From Fen-1258 sp041658245 (GTDB lineage: Bacteria > Bacteroidota > Ignavibacteria > Ignavibacteriales > Melioribacteraceae), in NCBI GenBank assembly GCA_041658245.1, contig JBBAAM010000001.1:62001-126000 (forward strand): a stretch of DNA of 64,000 nucleotides, written 5' to 3'. This document shows positions 26,502-35,388 of the stretch, piece by piece. The notes under the pieces were generated by a model, which saw only the letters and a list, made by a program, of their open reading frames with translations, did no database searches and was not told the DNA's origin. The stretch's first letter is position 1. Every line of letters begins with the position of its first letter. The translations under genes and the position numbers were made by a program.

Positions 26502-27845
26502 ATGAGTAAATTCAAATATGTTATTAAGCGAAGCGGGGCAGTAGTTCCCTTCAATCCCGATAGAATTGCTAATGTAATTTACAGAGCCGCAGTTTCTGTT
26601 GGAGGGCGGGACAAAGAAAAAGCTTTTGAGCTTGCTAAAAAAGTTGTGGCTTTAATGGAAGAAACATTTGAAGAAGATTATAAACCGCAAGTAGAAGAGA
26701 TACAGGATATAATCGAAAAGGTTTTGATTGAGAACGGTCACGCAAAAGTTGCAAAAGAATTTATTCTTTATAGAGAAGAAGCATCACAAAGAAGACGCGC
26801 AGACTCACGCCATTTTTCTAAACCGAACGATCTAATTCCATGGAGAAAAGTATGGCGCTCGCTTGATTGGGCAGTTTCGCACAATCTGAACACGGTTGAA
26901 GCTACTAACGCAAGAATCCGTAACGGAGAATTTCCGCATATCGTTCACGAAGCAGAATCCTTTTACGAAACACAACTTGATACTGCAGCTGAGTTGATTA
27001 AAGAAAGAAGCAGCGAATTAAAAATGGTAATGGTAAGCGGACCATCGTCTTCCGGCAAAACAACAACAACAATGAAACTTGAACAACGTTTGAAAAAAAG
27101 CGGAATGAGTTTTGTTCCTCTAGTGGTTGATAATTATTTCTTTGATCTTGAGATGCATCCGAAAGATGAATTTGGCGATTACGATTTCGAAACTCCGCAG
27201 GCGCTTGATCTTGAATTGATAAATGATCATCTAAAACGACTTGCTGCAGGAGAAGAAGTAAAAATTCCTTACTATGATTTTAAGACCGGTAAGAGACTAG
27301 CGGACAGTACACCGCTTCAAATACACGATCATGAAGTTTTGCTTATTGATAGTCTCCACGGATTGTTTCCGGAGTTCAGCAAAGAAATTCCCGCCACACA
27401 AAAATTTAAACTCTACCTAGAACCGTTACTGCAAATGAAAATGAAGAGCGGAGAATATATTCGATGGACTGATTTACGTTTGATCCGTAGAATGTTAAGA
27501 GACTCTGTCCACAGAGCTTACAATCCCGAGCAAACATTATTGCATTGGCATTACGTGCGCGCATCTGAAAAAAGAAATATTCTTCCTTACAGCAACACAG
27601 CGGATTATATTGTGAATACATCAATGCCCTATGAAGTGCCGCTGTATAAACCAAAACTCTTAACTCATTTCATCGAGTGGGAAAAAAAATATAAAGACGA
27701 TCCGCTTAGAGAAGATGCATACAACCGCGCAGCCCGCGTTAAAAAAATGCTCGAAGCAATCGAACCGGTAGAAAACGATTCACCTGTTCCAGGCGATTCC
27801 GTATTGCGCGAGTTTATCGGCGGAAGTACGATGGAATATCACTAG
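26502..27845 (+). CDS. ATP-cone plus uridine kinase-like nucleoside kinase
   Basis: A 447-residue cytoplasmic protein. Residues 3-92 form an ATP-cone (VIKRSGAVVPFNPDRIANVIYRA), the allosteric nucleotide-binding module best known from ribonucleotide reductase and NrdR. A P-loop kinase of the uridine kinase/phosphoribulokinase type follows, with Walker A GPSSSGKT at 180-187, the acceptor-site region FVPLVVDNYFFD and DFETPQALDLE. It would phosphorylate a nucleoside or similar hydroxyl substrate, possibly under ATP/dATP feedback through the cone. GGAGAG precedes the ATG. The 3' end runs into a heptamer tract. Confidence 0.82.
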   Translation: MSKFKYVIKRSGAVVPFNPDRIANVIYRAAVSVGGRDKEKAFELAKKVVALMEETFEEDYKPQVEEIQDIIEKVLIENGHAKVAKEFILYREEASQRRRADSRHFSKPNDLIPWRKVWRSLDWAVSHNLNTVEATNARIRNGEFPHIVHEAESFYETQLDTAAELIKERSSELKMVMVSGPSSSGKTTTTMKLEQRLKKSGMSFVPLVVDNYFFDLEMHPKDEFGDYDFETPQALDLELINDHLKRLAAGEEVKIPYYDFKTGKRLADSTPLQIHDHEVLLIDSLHGLFPEFSKEIPATQKFKLYLEPLLQMKMKSGEYIRWTDLRLIRRMLRDSVHRAYNPEQTLLHWHYVRASEKRNILPYSNTADYIVNTSMPYEVPLYKPKLLTHFIEWEKKYKDDPLREDAYNRAARVKKMLEAIEPVENDSPVPGDSVLREFIGGSTMEYH

Positions 27846-27872
27846 AGTGTAGAGCGAAGAGTGCAGAGTGAA
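27845..27872. repeat. Degenerate heptamer tract, four units
   Basis: Units GAGTGTA, GAGCGAA, GAGTGCA and GAGTGAA start at the last base of the kinase stop codon. Confidence 0.6.
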
Positions 27873-27951
27873 AAATAGTGTTTGATAAGCATTTGATATT
27901 TAACAGTATTCATCTAAAGAATTATCAGTGTAAATCAGTTAGATCAGTTTA

Positions 27952-27974
27952 ACCTGCCCGTCCGGCAGGCGGGT
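27952..27974. repeat. Short GC-rich palindromic element, copy 1
   Basis: CCTGCC and GGCAGG arms around CGTCC, extended by GCGGG, in a surrounding AT-rich gap 35 bases before the GH92 start. It resembles the element inside the kelch gene at 51366. Confidence 0.6.
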
Positions 27975-28005
27975 CTGCGTGCTATTTATTTTCAAAGGAA
28001 TCAAC

Positions 28006-30345
28006 ATGGCTAAAAAATATTTTCTTCTACTAATCATAATCCTCTTAACGACAAATCTTTTCGCTCAGAATAAAACAATAACTCCTTATGATTATGTTAA
28101 TCCCTTTATCGGCACAGACGATATGGGGCATACATATCCCGGTGCGGCAGTTCCGTTTGGTTTGGTGCAGCTAAGTCCCGAAACAGATTCTGTTTTGTAC
28201 AATTATGGCAAAGGTTATAATCCCGATGTTTATAAATATTGCGCGGGCTATCAGTACGCTGACAAAACAATTGTCGGATTTTCCCATACACACATGAATG
28301 GAACAGGGCATTCGGATCTTGGCGATTTTCTGATTATGCCGACAATCGGCAAGTTGAGATTAAATCCCGGAACAAAAGAAAATCCCGATAGCGGATACAG
28401 ATCAAGGTTTTCTCATATAAACGAAAAAGCCAAACCGGGTTATTATGCAGTTCATCTTGATGACTATAATATAGATGTAGAATTAACTGCAAGTGAGCGG
28501 GTTGGATTTCACAAATACAAATTTCCCGAAACAAAAGATGCCCACATCATTCTTGACATGACCTCCGGCATCTACAATTACGATGGAAAAGTTGTTTGGT
28601 CATCTGTCCGTGTTGAAAATAAAACGACAGTAACGGGATTCCGACAGACAAACGGATGGGCGCGCACACGCTACGTTTACTTTGCTATGGAGTTTTCCAA
28701 ACCGATAAAATCTTATCAACTTCGGAATGATGAACAAATTATTTACGGCGGATTTTGGCGGAAGTTTAACCAGAACGAAAATTTTCCGGAGAGAGCGGGA
28801 CACAAAGTTAAATGTGCATTCAATTTTGAAACCGACGATGGTGAAGTTATTATGGTTAAGATAGCGCTATCCGGAGTAAGCACACAAAACGCCATTGAAA
28901 ATTTGAAGGCAGAAATTCCCAAATGGAATTTTGATGAAGTTGTAAACAAGGCAAAAGAAAAATGGAATAAAGAACTTTCTAAAATTACAATTGACGCCGG
29001 CGAGGAGAGAAAAATAAATTTCTATACGGCAATGTATCACAGCTTCTTGAATCCGAATATTTTTTCCGATGTGAACGGAGAATACCGCGGATTGGATCAA
29101 AACATTCATAAGTCAAACAAGTTTATAAAATATACTACTTTTTCTTTGTGGGATACATACCGCGCGCTTCATCCTCTCTACACAATCATTCAGCAAAAAC
29201 GCACGGGCGATATTGTTAATTCCATGCTTGCACATTACGAGCAAAGCGTACATAAAATATTGCCGGTTTGGTCTCATTGGGCAAATGAAAATTGGTGCAT
29301 GATCGGTTACCATGCTGTTCCGGTTATTGTTGATGCATACATGAAGGGAATTGGTGGATTTGATGTGAACAAAGCATTTGAAGCTGTTGTAGCCAGCGCC
29401 AATTATGATTTGTATGATGGAATCAGTACATACAAAAAATATGGTTTCGTACCGGAAGATTTGAGTTCTAACTCTGCATCAAAGACTTTGGAATATGCTT
29501 ACGACGATTGGACGATCTACAAATTTGCGGAGAAACTCGGTAACAAAAAAACAGCCGATGAATTTCTGAAACGAGCGAACAATTATAAAAATATTTATGA
29601 CAAAGAAACACATTACTTGCGCGCAAAGAAAACAGACGGGACGTTTAAAACTCCGTTCGATCCACTCAGCGTTGCGAACCAAGGATATATCGAAGGTAAC
29701 GCTTGGAATTATTCTTTATACGTTCCTCACGATGTCAACGGATTTATAAATCTTATCGGAGGAAAAGAGAAACTTGTAACCTGGCTTGATTCTCTTTTCA
29801 CATTCGATCTTCCAGAAAAATATTTTGGCGAAAGCGAGGACGTTACAAAAGTGGGTATGATCGGCAATTATGTTCATGGCAACGAACCGTCTCATCACGT
29901 GTCTTACATGTACAACTTTGCAGGCGCTCCGTGGAAGACGCAGGAAAGAATTCATCAAATTGTAAACACAATGTATAAACCGGAACCGCACGGTTTATGC
30001 GGAAATGATGATTGCGGACAAATGTCTGCTTGGTACATTTTCAGTGTGATGGGTTTTTATCCGGTTGCACCGGGAAGCAATGAATATATTATCGGAAGTC
30101 CTTGTGTTGATAAAGCCGTGATTAATTTGGAGAATGGAAAGAAGTTTAATATTACTGCAGAAAATCTTTCCGATAAAAATATTTATATAAAAGAAGTATT
30201 GCTTAATGGAAATAAGATCAATAGAAGCTATATAAATCACAAAGAAATTATAAATGGAGGCAAATTGAAATTTGTGATGCAAGATCGTCCAAATAAAAAC
30301 TGGGCGGTTGATAAAAATTCCGCACCGTATTCGATGAGCAGATAA
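28006..30345 (+). CDS. GH92 family alpha-mannosidase, exported
   Basis: A glycoside hydrolase of family 92, which removes alpha-linked mannose with inversion and needs calcium. Family signatures are plain: YVNPFIGTDDMGHTYPGAAVPFG at the start of the mature part, FSHTHMNGTGHSDLGD, GNEPSHHVSYMYNFAG and GNDDCGQMSAWYIFS. The signal peptide (KKYFLLLIIILLTTNLFAQ) sends it to the periplasm or outside. I start at ATG 28006, which has AAAGGA at the right distance, and not at the upstream frame opening at 27979. There is no mannan-utilisation cluster around it. Confidence 0.94.
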   Translation: MAKKYFLLLIIILLTTNLFAQNKTITPYDYVNPFIGTDDMGHTYPGAAVPFGLVQLSPETDSVLYNYGKGYNPDVYKYCAGYQYADKTIVGFSHTHMNGTGHSDLGDFLIMPTIGKLRLNPGTKENPDSGYRSRFSHINEKAKPGYYAVHLDDYNIDVELTASERVGFHKYKFPETKDAHIILDMTSGIYNYDGKVVWSSVRVENKTTVTGFRQTNGWARTRYVYFAMEFSKPIKSYQLRNDEQIIYGGFWRKFNQNENFPERAGHKVKCAFNFETDDGEVIMVKIALSGVSTQNAIENLKAEIPKWNFDEVVNKAKEKWNKELSKITIDAGEERKINFYTAMYHSFLNPNIFSDVNGEYRGLDQNIHKSNKFIKYTTFSLWDTYRALHPLYTIIQQKRTGDIVNSMLAHYEQSVHKILPVWSHWANENWCMIGYHAVPVIVDAYMKGIGGFDVNKAFEAVVASANYDLYDGISTYKKYGFVPEDLSSNSASKTLEYAYDDWTIYKFAEKLGNKKTADEFLKRANNYKNIYDKETHYLRAKKTDGTFKTPFDPLSVANQGYIEGNAWNYSLYVPHDVNGFINLIGGKEKLVTWLDSLFTFDLPEKYFGESEDVTKVGMIGNYVHGNEPSHHVSYMYNFAGAPWKTQERIHQIVNTMYKPEPHGLCGNDDCGQMSAWYIFSVMGFYPVAPGSNEYIIGSPCVDKAVINLENGKKFNITAENLSDKNIYIKEVLLNGNKINRSYINHKEIINGGKLKFVMQDRPNKNWAVDKNSAPYSMSR

Positions 30346-30348
30346 GAA

Positions 30349-30376
30349 CGTGAGACGTGAAAGGTGAAACGTAAGA
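30349..30376. repeat. Degenerate heptamer tract, four units
   Basis: Units CGTGAGA, CGTGAAA, GGTGAAA and CGTAAGA lie four bases after the GH92 stop. A further 11-base tandem duplication (ATTGTAAAAGT twice) lies at 30446-30467. Confidence 0.6.
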
Positions 30377-30628
30377 AGAAAGAAGTTTTAAAGTTGATAA
30401 CCACACAATCGTTTTAATTATAATACAATTCTCAGTTCTCCAGGAATTGTAAAAGTATTGTAAAAGTTGATTAAAACCGCCATCCAAACAATGTTTGCAA
30501 AAGATTAATTATTATTTTTGAACGTGAAAGGAAGTAATCCAAGCGTTTAAAATATTGATTGACTCGCCAACTTATTTCCTTGCTATTAATTCTTGAATCA
30601 ATTTATTCATTACATATTTGGAAGAAGA

Positions 30629-32440
30629 ATGATTAAATCTTTCGGACATACATTTCACATTCCTGTTCTCGGTGTTGCATTCTCGGTTGATGCACCGCTT
30701 AAAGTAGCGAAGTACGGAATATCATCTGTTATGTCGCTCGTAGACGACACACTAATGGAGCATCTACGTCAACACTACCTCGAAAAATTGGGCAGACCAT
30801 ACGTAAAAATTGAAGACAGTGATGAAGCACGCTCACTTAGAATAAGTGCATATTTAAATATGATCAAGCAGTTGGTTGAAGAACAATTCGAAGAATTGAG
30901 GAATTCACCATTTGAAATTGGAAGTGAGATTACAAAATATTTTGAAATGCTTCCGGACTTATCTGAATTGAAAATCAAATACAATGAGATGCTGAACACG
31001 GAGGACGAACTCATACGAATAAATTTACAAAACGAATTACGAAAGAATATTTTTCCCGGCTTAATAGATGTAAATATCATGACTAAGGTGGACAAAGCAA
31101 ATTATAATTCCGAAGGCTTTCAACTGCCATCTGAATTTAATGACGCACACGCTGCTTTATGCGGATATGCAATGAGCGATCTGGAAAGCTCCATTATCTT
31201 TTCTGCCGGAATGAATCCGAAATTGTACGGATACATTGAAAAATTTAAGGATTTCTATCCAAACGAAAAAAGCAGTTTTAAAAAGAAAATAGTTATTAAA
31301 GTCAGCGATTACCGTTCAGCGCTGATTCAAGGGAAATTTTTAGCCAAGAAAGGATTATGGGTTTCAGAGTTTCGAATTGAATCCGGATTAAACTGCGGCG
31401 GTCATGCATTTGCGACAGATGGTTTGCTGTTGGGTCCGATTCTCGAAGAATTCAAAAACAAAAAAGATGAATTATTGAAAACACTTAAAGAAATATATCT
31501 TCCTGCGCTCATTAAAAAAGAAATTTCCGTTAATGCCGGGAAATTAGATTATGATGTAACTGTTCAGGGCGGAGTTGGAAAATCAAGCGAACAGGAATTT
31601 CTTCTTCGCTATTACGGAGTTAAATCAGTTGGATGGGGAAGTCCGTTTCTATTAGTGCCGGAAGTAATGAATGTTGATGATTATACATTACAGAAACTTT
31701 CTGCCGCAGGAGAAGATGATTTATATTTAAGTGATATCTCTCCATTAGGAATCCCTTTCAACAGTCTGCGCGGCAACAGTAAAGACATTGAGAAAATAGA
31801 AAGAATAGAAAACGGAAAACCGGGCAGTCCTTGCCCCAAAAAGTTTTTAGTGTCTAACAAAGATTATTCAGACAAACCGCTTTGTACGGCATCAATTACA
31901 TACATCAACAAAAAAATTGCCGAGTTAAAAGAAAATTATACAGACGAAGAGAAATACAAAAAAGAATTTGATAAAGTTGTTAACAAAGTCTGTTTGTGCG
32001 AGGGGCTTACCGTCACGGCATTGATCGTAAACAATATTGCAACACCAAAACTAAGCCGCTCAGTGTCTGTATGTCCCGGACCTAACCTGGCATATTATTC
32101 AAAAATTTCTACTCTTCATGAAATGGTTGATCATATTTACGGCAGAATAGATCTTATCACCCACCCAAGCAGACCGAATATGTTTGTAAAAGAACTTGGG
32201 CTGTATATAGACTACCTGCAGAAAAAGATGGATGAAAATGGAAGTGAGGTTTCAACTAAAGATGAAGAGTTTTATAATTTATTCGCTGCGAATCTTTTAG
32301 AAGGTATCAGCTACTATAAAAAAATGATTCCGGATATTTCGGAAGAATTAGAGACAACGAGAGAAAAAATTAAAGAAGGGATCGAAGCATTAGAACAACG
32401 TTTGCTTGCTATTTATTCTGTCACTGTGGAAACAGATTGA
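30629..32440 (+). CDS. Conserved protein with FMN-barrel-like start and cysteine cluster, function unknown
   Basis: A 603-residue protein that I cannot assign. The first strand (FHIPVLGVAFSVDAPLKVAKYGISSVMSLVDD) resembles the opening of flavin-dependent TIM barrels such as nitronate monooxygenases. SGLNCGGHAFATDGLLLGP and VQGGVGKSSEQEFLLRYYGVKSVGWG look like barrel strands with glycine-rich phosphate loops. Cysteines cluster in the second half (SPCPKK, KPLCTAS, NKVCLCEGL, VSVCPGPN), which could hold an Fe-S cluster. The C-terminal 120 residues are helical. The ATG at 30629 has GGAAGAAG before it. A cytoplasmic redox enzyme is a guess. Confidence 0.7.
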   Translation: MIKSFGHTFHIPVLGVAFSVDAPLKVAKYGISSVMSLVDDTLMEHLRQHYLEKLGRPYVKIEDSDEARSLRISAYLNMIKQLVEEQFEELRNSPFEIGSEITKYFEMLPDLSELKIKYNEMLNTEDELIRINLQNELRKNIFPGLIDVNIMTKVDKANYNSEGFQLPSEFNDAHAALCGYAMSDLESSIIFSAGMNPKLYGYIEKFKDFYPNEKSSFKKKIVIKVSDYRSALIQGKFLAKKGLWVSEFRIESGLNCGGHAFATDGLLLGPILEEFKNKKDELLKTLKEIYLPALIKKEISVNAGKLDYDVTVQGGVGKSSEQEFLLRYYGVKSVGWGSPFLLVPEVMNVDDYTLQKLSAAGEDDLYLSDISPLGIPFNSLRGNSKDIEKIERIENGKPGSPCPKKFLVSNKDYSDKPLCTASITYINKKIAELKENYTDEEKYKKEFDKVVNKVCLCEGLTVTALIVNNIATPKLSRSVSVCPGPNLAYYSKISTLHEMVDHIYGRIDLITHPSRPNMFVKELGLYIDYLQKKMDENGSEVSTKDEEFYNLFAANLLEGISYYKKMIPDISEELETTREKIKEGIEALEQRLLAIYSVTVETD

Positions 32441-32454
32441 AAAGATTACTCCAA

Positions 32455-32509
32455 ATAAACTCTCGGTACCCGCGTATTAATGTTGGTTAGAATTTCGTAT
32501 CGAATTGTT
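32455..32509. repeat. Partial copy of the 3' end of alr
   Basis: These 55 bases match 33458-33512, the last coding part of alr, with about eight differences. On the minus strand the reading frame is kept and reads TIRYEILTNINTRVPRVYLE then stop, against TIPYEILTNINTRVPRVYLNSNK in alr. The two copies flank the TonB-plug gene. Confidence 0.85.
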
Positions 32510-32580
32510 ATTAACACGTCTAAACAAAATCGTTTCACTTCTCTCACAAATGTACCACAATATTTGTATTGCGGATAAAA

Positions 32581-32605
32581 TTTAGTTTAAGGATATTAAA
32601 CTAAA
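32581..32605 (+). promoter_or_regulatory. 25-base palindrome upstream of the plug gene
   Basis: Perfect ten-base arms TTTAGTTTAA and TTAAACTAAA around GGATA, 18 bases before the GTG start. It may be an operator or a 5' leader hairpin. Confidence 0.5.
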
Positions 32606-32623
32606 CAAAAGAAATATATAGCT

Positions 32624-33439
32624 GTGAAGAACCGAGCAACGGCAAAAAAATTTTGGTCTTTCGAAAAACTCAGCGTAATCGTCCTATCGCTTATAATCTT
32701 TTTTTCTACCCCTAATCTTAATGCAAAAACGGTGATGGGAATCGTTATTGACAAAGCAACCGGCAAACCGATTATGGAGGCATTAGTAATTTTACTGGAG
32801 AAAGAAAAAATATACGCCACAGCTATTGTTAATACTGCAGGAATGTTCTTTTTTACTAATGTGGAAATAGAAGAATTTGATATTTGGACAAGGAGAATGG
32901 GCTATGCACAAATTAGAACCGGTTCGTTTCAACTGACAAAGCTAGATATTCTGAATTTAGTTATTAAAATGGAAGCGGCAGATATTATAATGAGCGAAAT
33001 TGTAGTTGATGAAAAAGCAATGGAGGCATATCTGGATAAAGTAGGATTTGAAAGCAGGAAGCACGGTCTAGGAAAATATTTAACTTATAAAGACATTATG
33101 AATAAACCGCATGCGACTGTACCATCAATAATAAAAAACATTCCTAATATTATAGTTAGAGAAGGAATTGGCGGCACTAAAATTTATTCGGGTCGTTATG
33201 AATGGCAAGCCGACCTAATGCCAGAGGATGCAAATAAACAAGTAATATTAAGAACAGCAGACGGTTTAAGTTTATTTATTAATGGAATATATGAACCCGA
33301 ACATAACATTATTAATGTTCTTGATCCTCAGGACATAGCGGGTATAGAATTTTATGCAAGTTCACGTACAGTTCCTATGCAATATGAGGGCTACTTACGA
33401 GGAAAGGGAGGAGCGCTATTTATTTGGACGAAAAAATAA
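32624..33439 (+). CDS. Carboxypeptidase-regulatory-like plus TonB plug-like protein without barrel
   Basis: A 271-residue exported protein beginning at GTG. A signal peptide covers about residues 15-38 (VLSLIIFFSTPNLNA-KT). A carboxypeptidase-regulatory-like beta-sandwich follows (MGIVIDKATGKPIMEALVILLE), then a segment like the plug domain of TonB-dependent receptors (TVPSIIKNIPNIIVREG, VLDPQDIAGIEFYASS). The outer-membrane barrel is absent. Such barrel-less proteins occur in Bacteroidota but their role is unclear. The gene lies between two copies of the alr 3' end, so it probably arrived by insertion. Confidence 0.65.
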   Translation: MKNRATAKKFWSFEKLSVIVLSLIIFFSTPNLNAKTVMGIVIDKATGKPIMEALVILLEKEKIYATAIVNTAGMFFFTNVEIEEFDIWTRRMGYAQIRTGSFQLTKLDILNLVIKMEAADIIMSEIVVDEKAMEAYLDKVGFESRKHGLGKYLTYKDIMNKPHATVPSIIKNIPNIIVREGIGGTKIYSGRYEWQADLMPEDANKQVILRTADGLSLFINGIYEPEHNIINVLDPQDIAGIEFYASSRTVPMQYEGYLRGKGGALFIWTKK

Positions 33440-34600
33440 TTACTTATTTGAGTTAAGATAAACTCTCGGCACGCGGGTATTAATATTAGTTAGAATTTCG
33501 TAAGGAATAGTTCCAGCCCATTCAGCAAGTTCTTCGACAGTAATTTTATTGGAACCATCTTGACCGATCAAAATAACTTCATCGCTGTTGAATGCAGAAT
33601 CGTTTTCTATATTTACAACTATTTGATCCATTGAGATTGATCCAACAACAGGATAACGTTTCCCCCGGATTAAAACTTCTGCCATGTGGCTCATGCTTCG
33701 AAAATATCCATCACCGTAACCGAGAGGAACTGTAACTGCGCGGATGTCGTGCTCGGGTTTCCATGTTAATCCGTATCCAACGGGATGACCCGCTTTGATG
33801 ATTTTAAAATAAACCACGAGCGATTTCCATGTTAATGCAGGCTGTACAAAAATTGTTTTCTCAACTTCGTTTGAAGGATAAACTCCATATAATAAAATTC
33901 CGGGACGAACCATATCAAGATTTGCTTCGGGCATTTGAAGTATTGCGCCGGAGTTCGCAATATGACGAAGTGGTATTTCAATAGAATGTTTTTCAAAAAA
34001 TCTTAACACTTCTTGAAATCTTTCAAGTTGTGTGCGCGTGTAAGATGAATCCCGCACTTCCGAGTTTGCAAGATGAGAATATATTCCATCTACTCTAATG
34101 TTTTTACATTTCGCTGCGGCTTCAAGAAATTTTTCTGCAGTATAATAATGAACCCCGATTCGCTCAAGGCCGGTATCAATTTTTAAATGAACTTTTGCTT
34201 TTGTTTTCATCTGTGAAGCAAATTCATCTATTTGATTGAGCTTGCCGATGGAAGATGCAGTAATTGTTAAATCATGTTTTAGAAAAAGTGGAATTTGATT
34301 TCCCCAAATACCACCGAGCACAAGAATTGGAATATTAATTCCGGATTGACGTAATAAAATCCCTTCTTCGAGAACGGCTACGCCAAGATAATCAGCTTTA
34401 AGTTCCTGCATAAGTTGAGCAACACGAACTAATCCGTGTCCGTAAGCGTTAGCTTTAAGAATAGGCATCATTTTGGAAGGCGCAACAAACTTTTTGATTT
34501 TAGTATAATTCTCCGCAAAAATTTTTAGATCTATTTCCAAATGTGTTGGACGAATAATTTCGTTTGTGCTTATTGTAGGGCTGTTGATTGAATCTGTCAT
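33440..34600 (-). CDS. alr: Alanine racemase
   Basis: A 386-residue PLP enzyme that makes D-alanine for peptidoglycan. The PLP lysine is Lys49 in MMPILKANAYGHG, and the catalytic Tyr region reads VTVPLGYGDGYFRS. The GSISMDQIVVN strand and the C-terminal NTRVPRVYL complete the fold. It has no signal peptide. The last 55 bases are duplicated at 32455. It diverges from the exported carbonic anhydrase gene, with 110 bases between the starts. Confidence 0.95.
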   Translation of the reverse strand: MTDSINSPTISTNEIIRPTHLEIDLKIFAENYTKIKKFVAPSKMMPILKANAYGHGLVRVAQLMQELKADYLGVAVLEEGILLRQSGINIPILVLGGIWGNQIPLFLKHDLTITASSIGKLNQIDEFASQMKTKAKVHLKIDTGLERIGVHYYTAEKFLEAAAKCKNIRVDGIYSHLANSEVRDSSYTRTQLERFQEVLRFFEKHSIEIPLRHIANSGAILQMPEANLDMVRPGILLYGVYPSNEVEKTIFVQPALTWKSLVVYFKIIKAGHPVGYGLTWKPEHDIRAVTVPLGYGDGYFRSMSHMAEVLIRGKRYPVVGSISMDQIVVNIENDSAFNSDEVILIGQDGSNKITVEELAEWAGTIPYEILTNINTRVPRVYLNSNK

Positions 34601-34710
34601 TTTTTAAGCTTTTCGTTAATGTAAAAATAATATTTTATGATATAACTCGGATGGAATAATGTATCTGCAAGTTATATATTTAATCAAACAACTATCGAGA
34701 AAGGGAAAAA

Positions 34711-35364
34711 ATGAAAACTGGCAAAAGGACAATAGCATTATTCATTGCCGTTTTAAGTATAACTACTATTGCACAAACGAATCAAGGCGTTCATTCACAA
34801 TCGGCTTTGCAAAAATTAGCTGACGGCAATAAAAGATTTGCCGAATCAAAAGCAGAACACATAAATCAATCCGCAGAAAGAAGAACAGAAGTGGCAAAAG
34901 GACAAAAACCGTTTGCTGTTATAGTAACGTGTTCGGATTCGCGCGTTCCACCGGAAATAATTTTCGATCAAGGGCTGGGAGATTTATTCGTTATTAGAAC
35001 AGCGGGAAATATTGTGGATGATATTGGTCTTGGAAGTATCGAGTATGCTGTTGAACATTTGGGAGTTCGGTTAATTATGGTGCTCGGACATGAAAAATGC
35101 GGCGCCGTAGATGCTGCAGTAAAAGGAGGACATGCCGAGGGGCATATTCAAAAATTAATAGATGAAATTATTCCCGCTGTTGAAAAAGCAAAAAATATTA
35201 AAGGTGATTTGCTTGACAATTCAGTTAAAACAAATGTGCTTCGCATAGTTGATCAATTAAATTCGTCAGAGCCGATTTTAAAAGAATTTGTTCACGAAAA
35301 AAAATTAACCGTTGTTGGTGCAAGATACGATCTTGATGACAGTGTAGTTGCTATTTTACACTAA
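34711..35364 (+). CDS. Beta-class carbonic anhydrase, exported
   Basis: A 217-residue beta carbonic anhydrase with an N-terminal signal peptide (about residues 1-21, LSITTIA-QT), so it should act in the periplasm. Zinc ligands are Cys74 and Asp76 in CSDSR and His127 and Cys130 in GHEKCGAV. It differs from the cytoplasmic enzyme at 11450, and the pair could move inorganic carbon across the envelope. AAAGGGA precedes the ATG. The esterase gene follows 24 bases later. Confidence 0.92.
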   Translation: MKTGKRTIALFIAVLSITTIAQTNQGVHSQSALQKLADGNKRFAESKAEHINQSAERRTEVAKGQKPFAVIVTCSDSRVPPEIIFDQGLGDLFVIRTAGNIVDDIGLGSIEYAVEHLGVRLIMVLGHEKCGAVDAAVKGGHAEGHIQKLIDEIIPAVEKAKNIKGDLLDNSVKTNVLRIVDQLNSSEPILKEFVHEKKLTVVGARYDLDDSVVAILH

Positions 35365-35388
35365 TTATAGAATAACTATTAAAGAATA

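Noticed and set aside
30446..30467. 11-base tandem duplication after GH92
   Set aside because: Only two units and no link to a gene signal; recorded but not interpreted.
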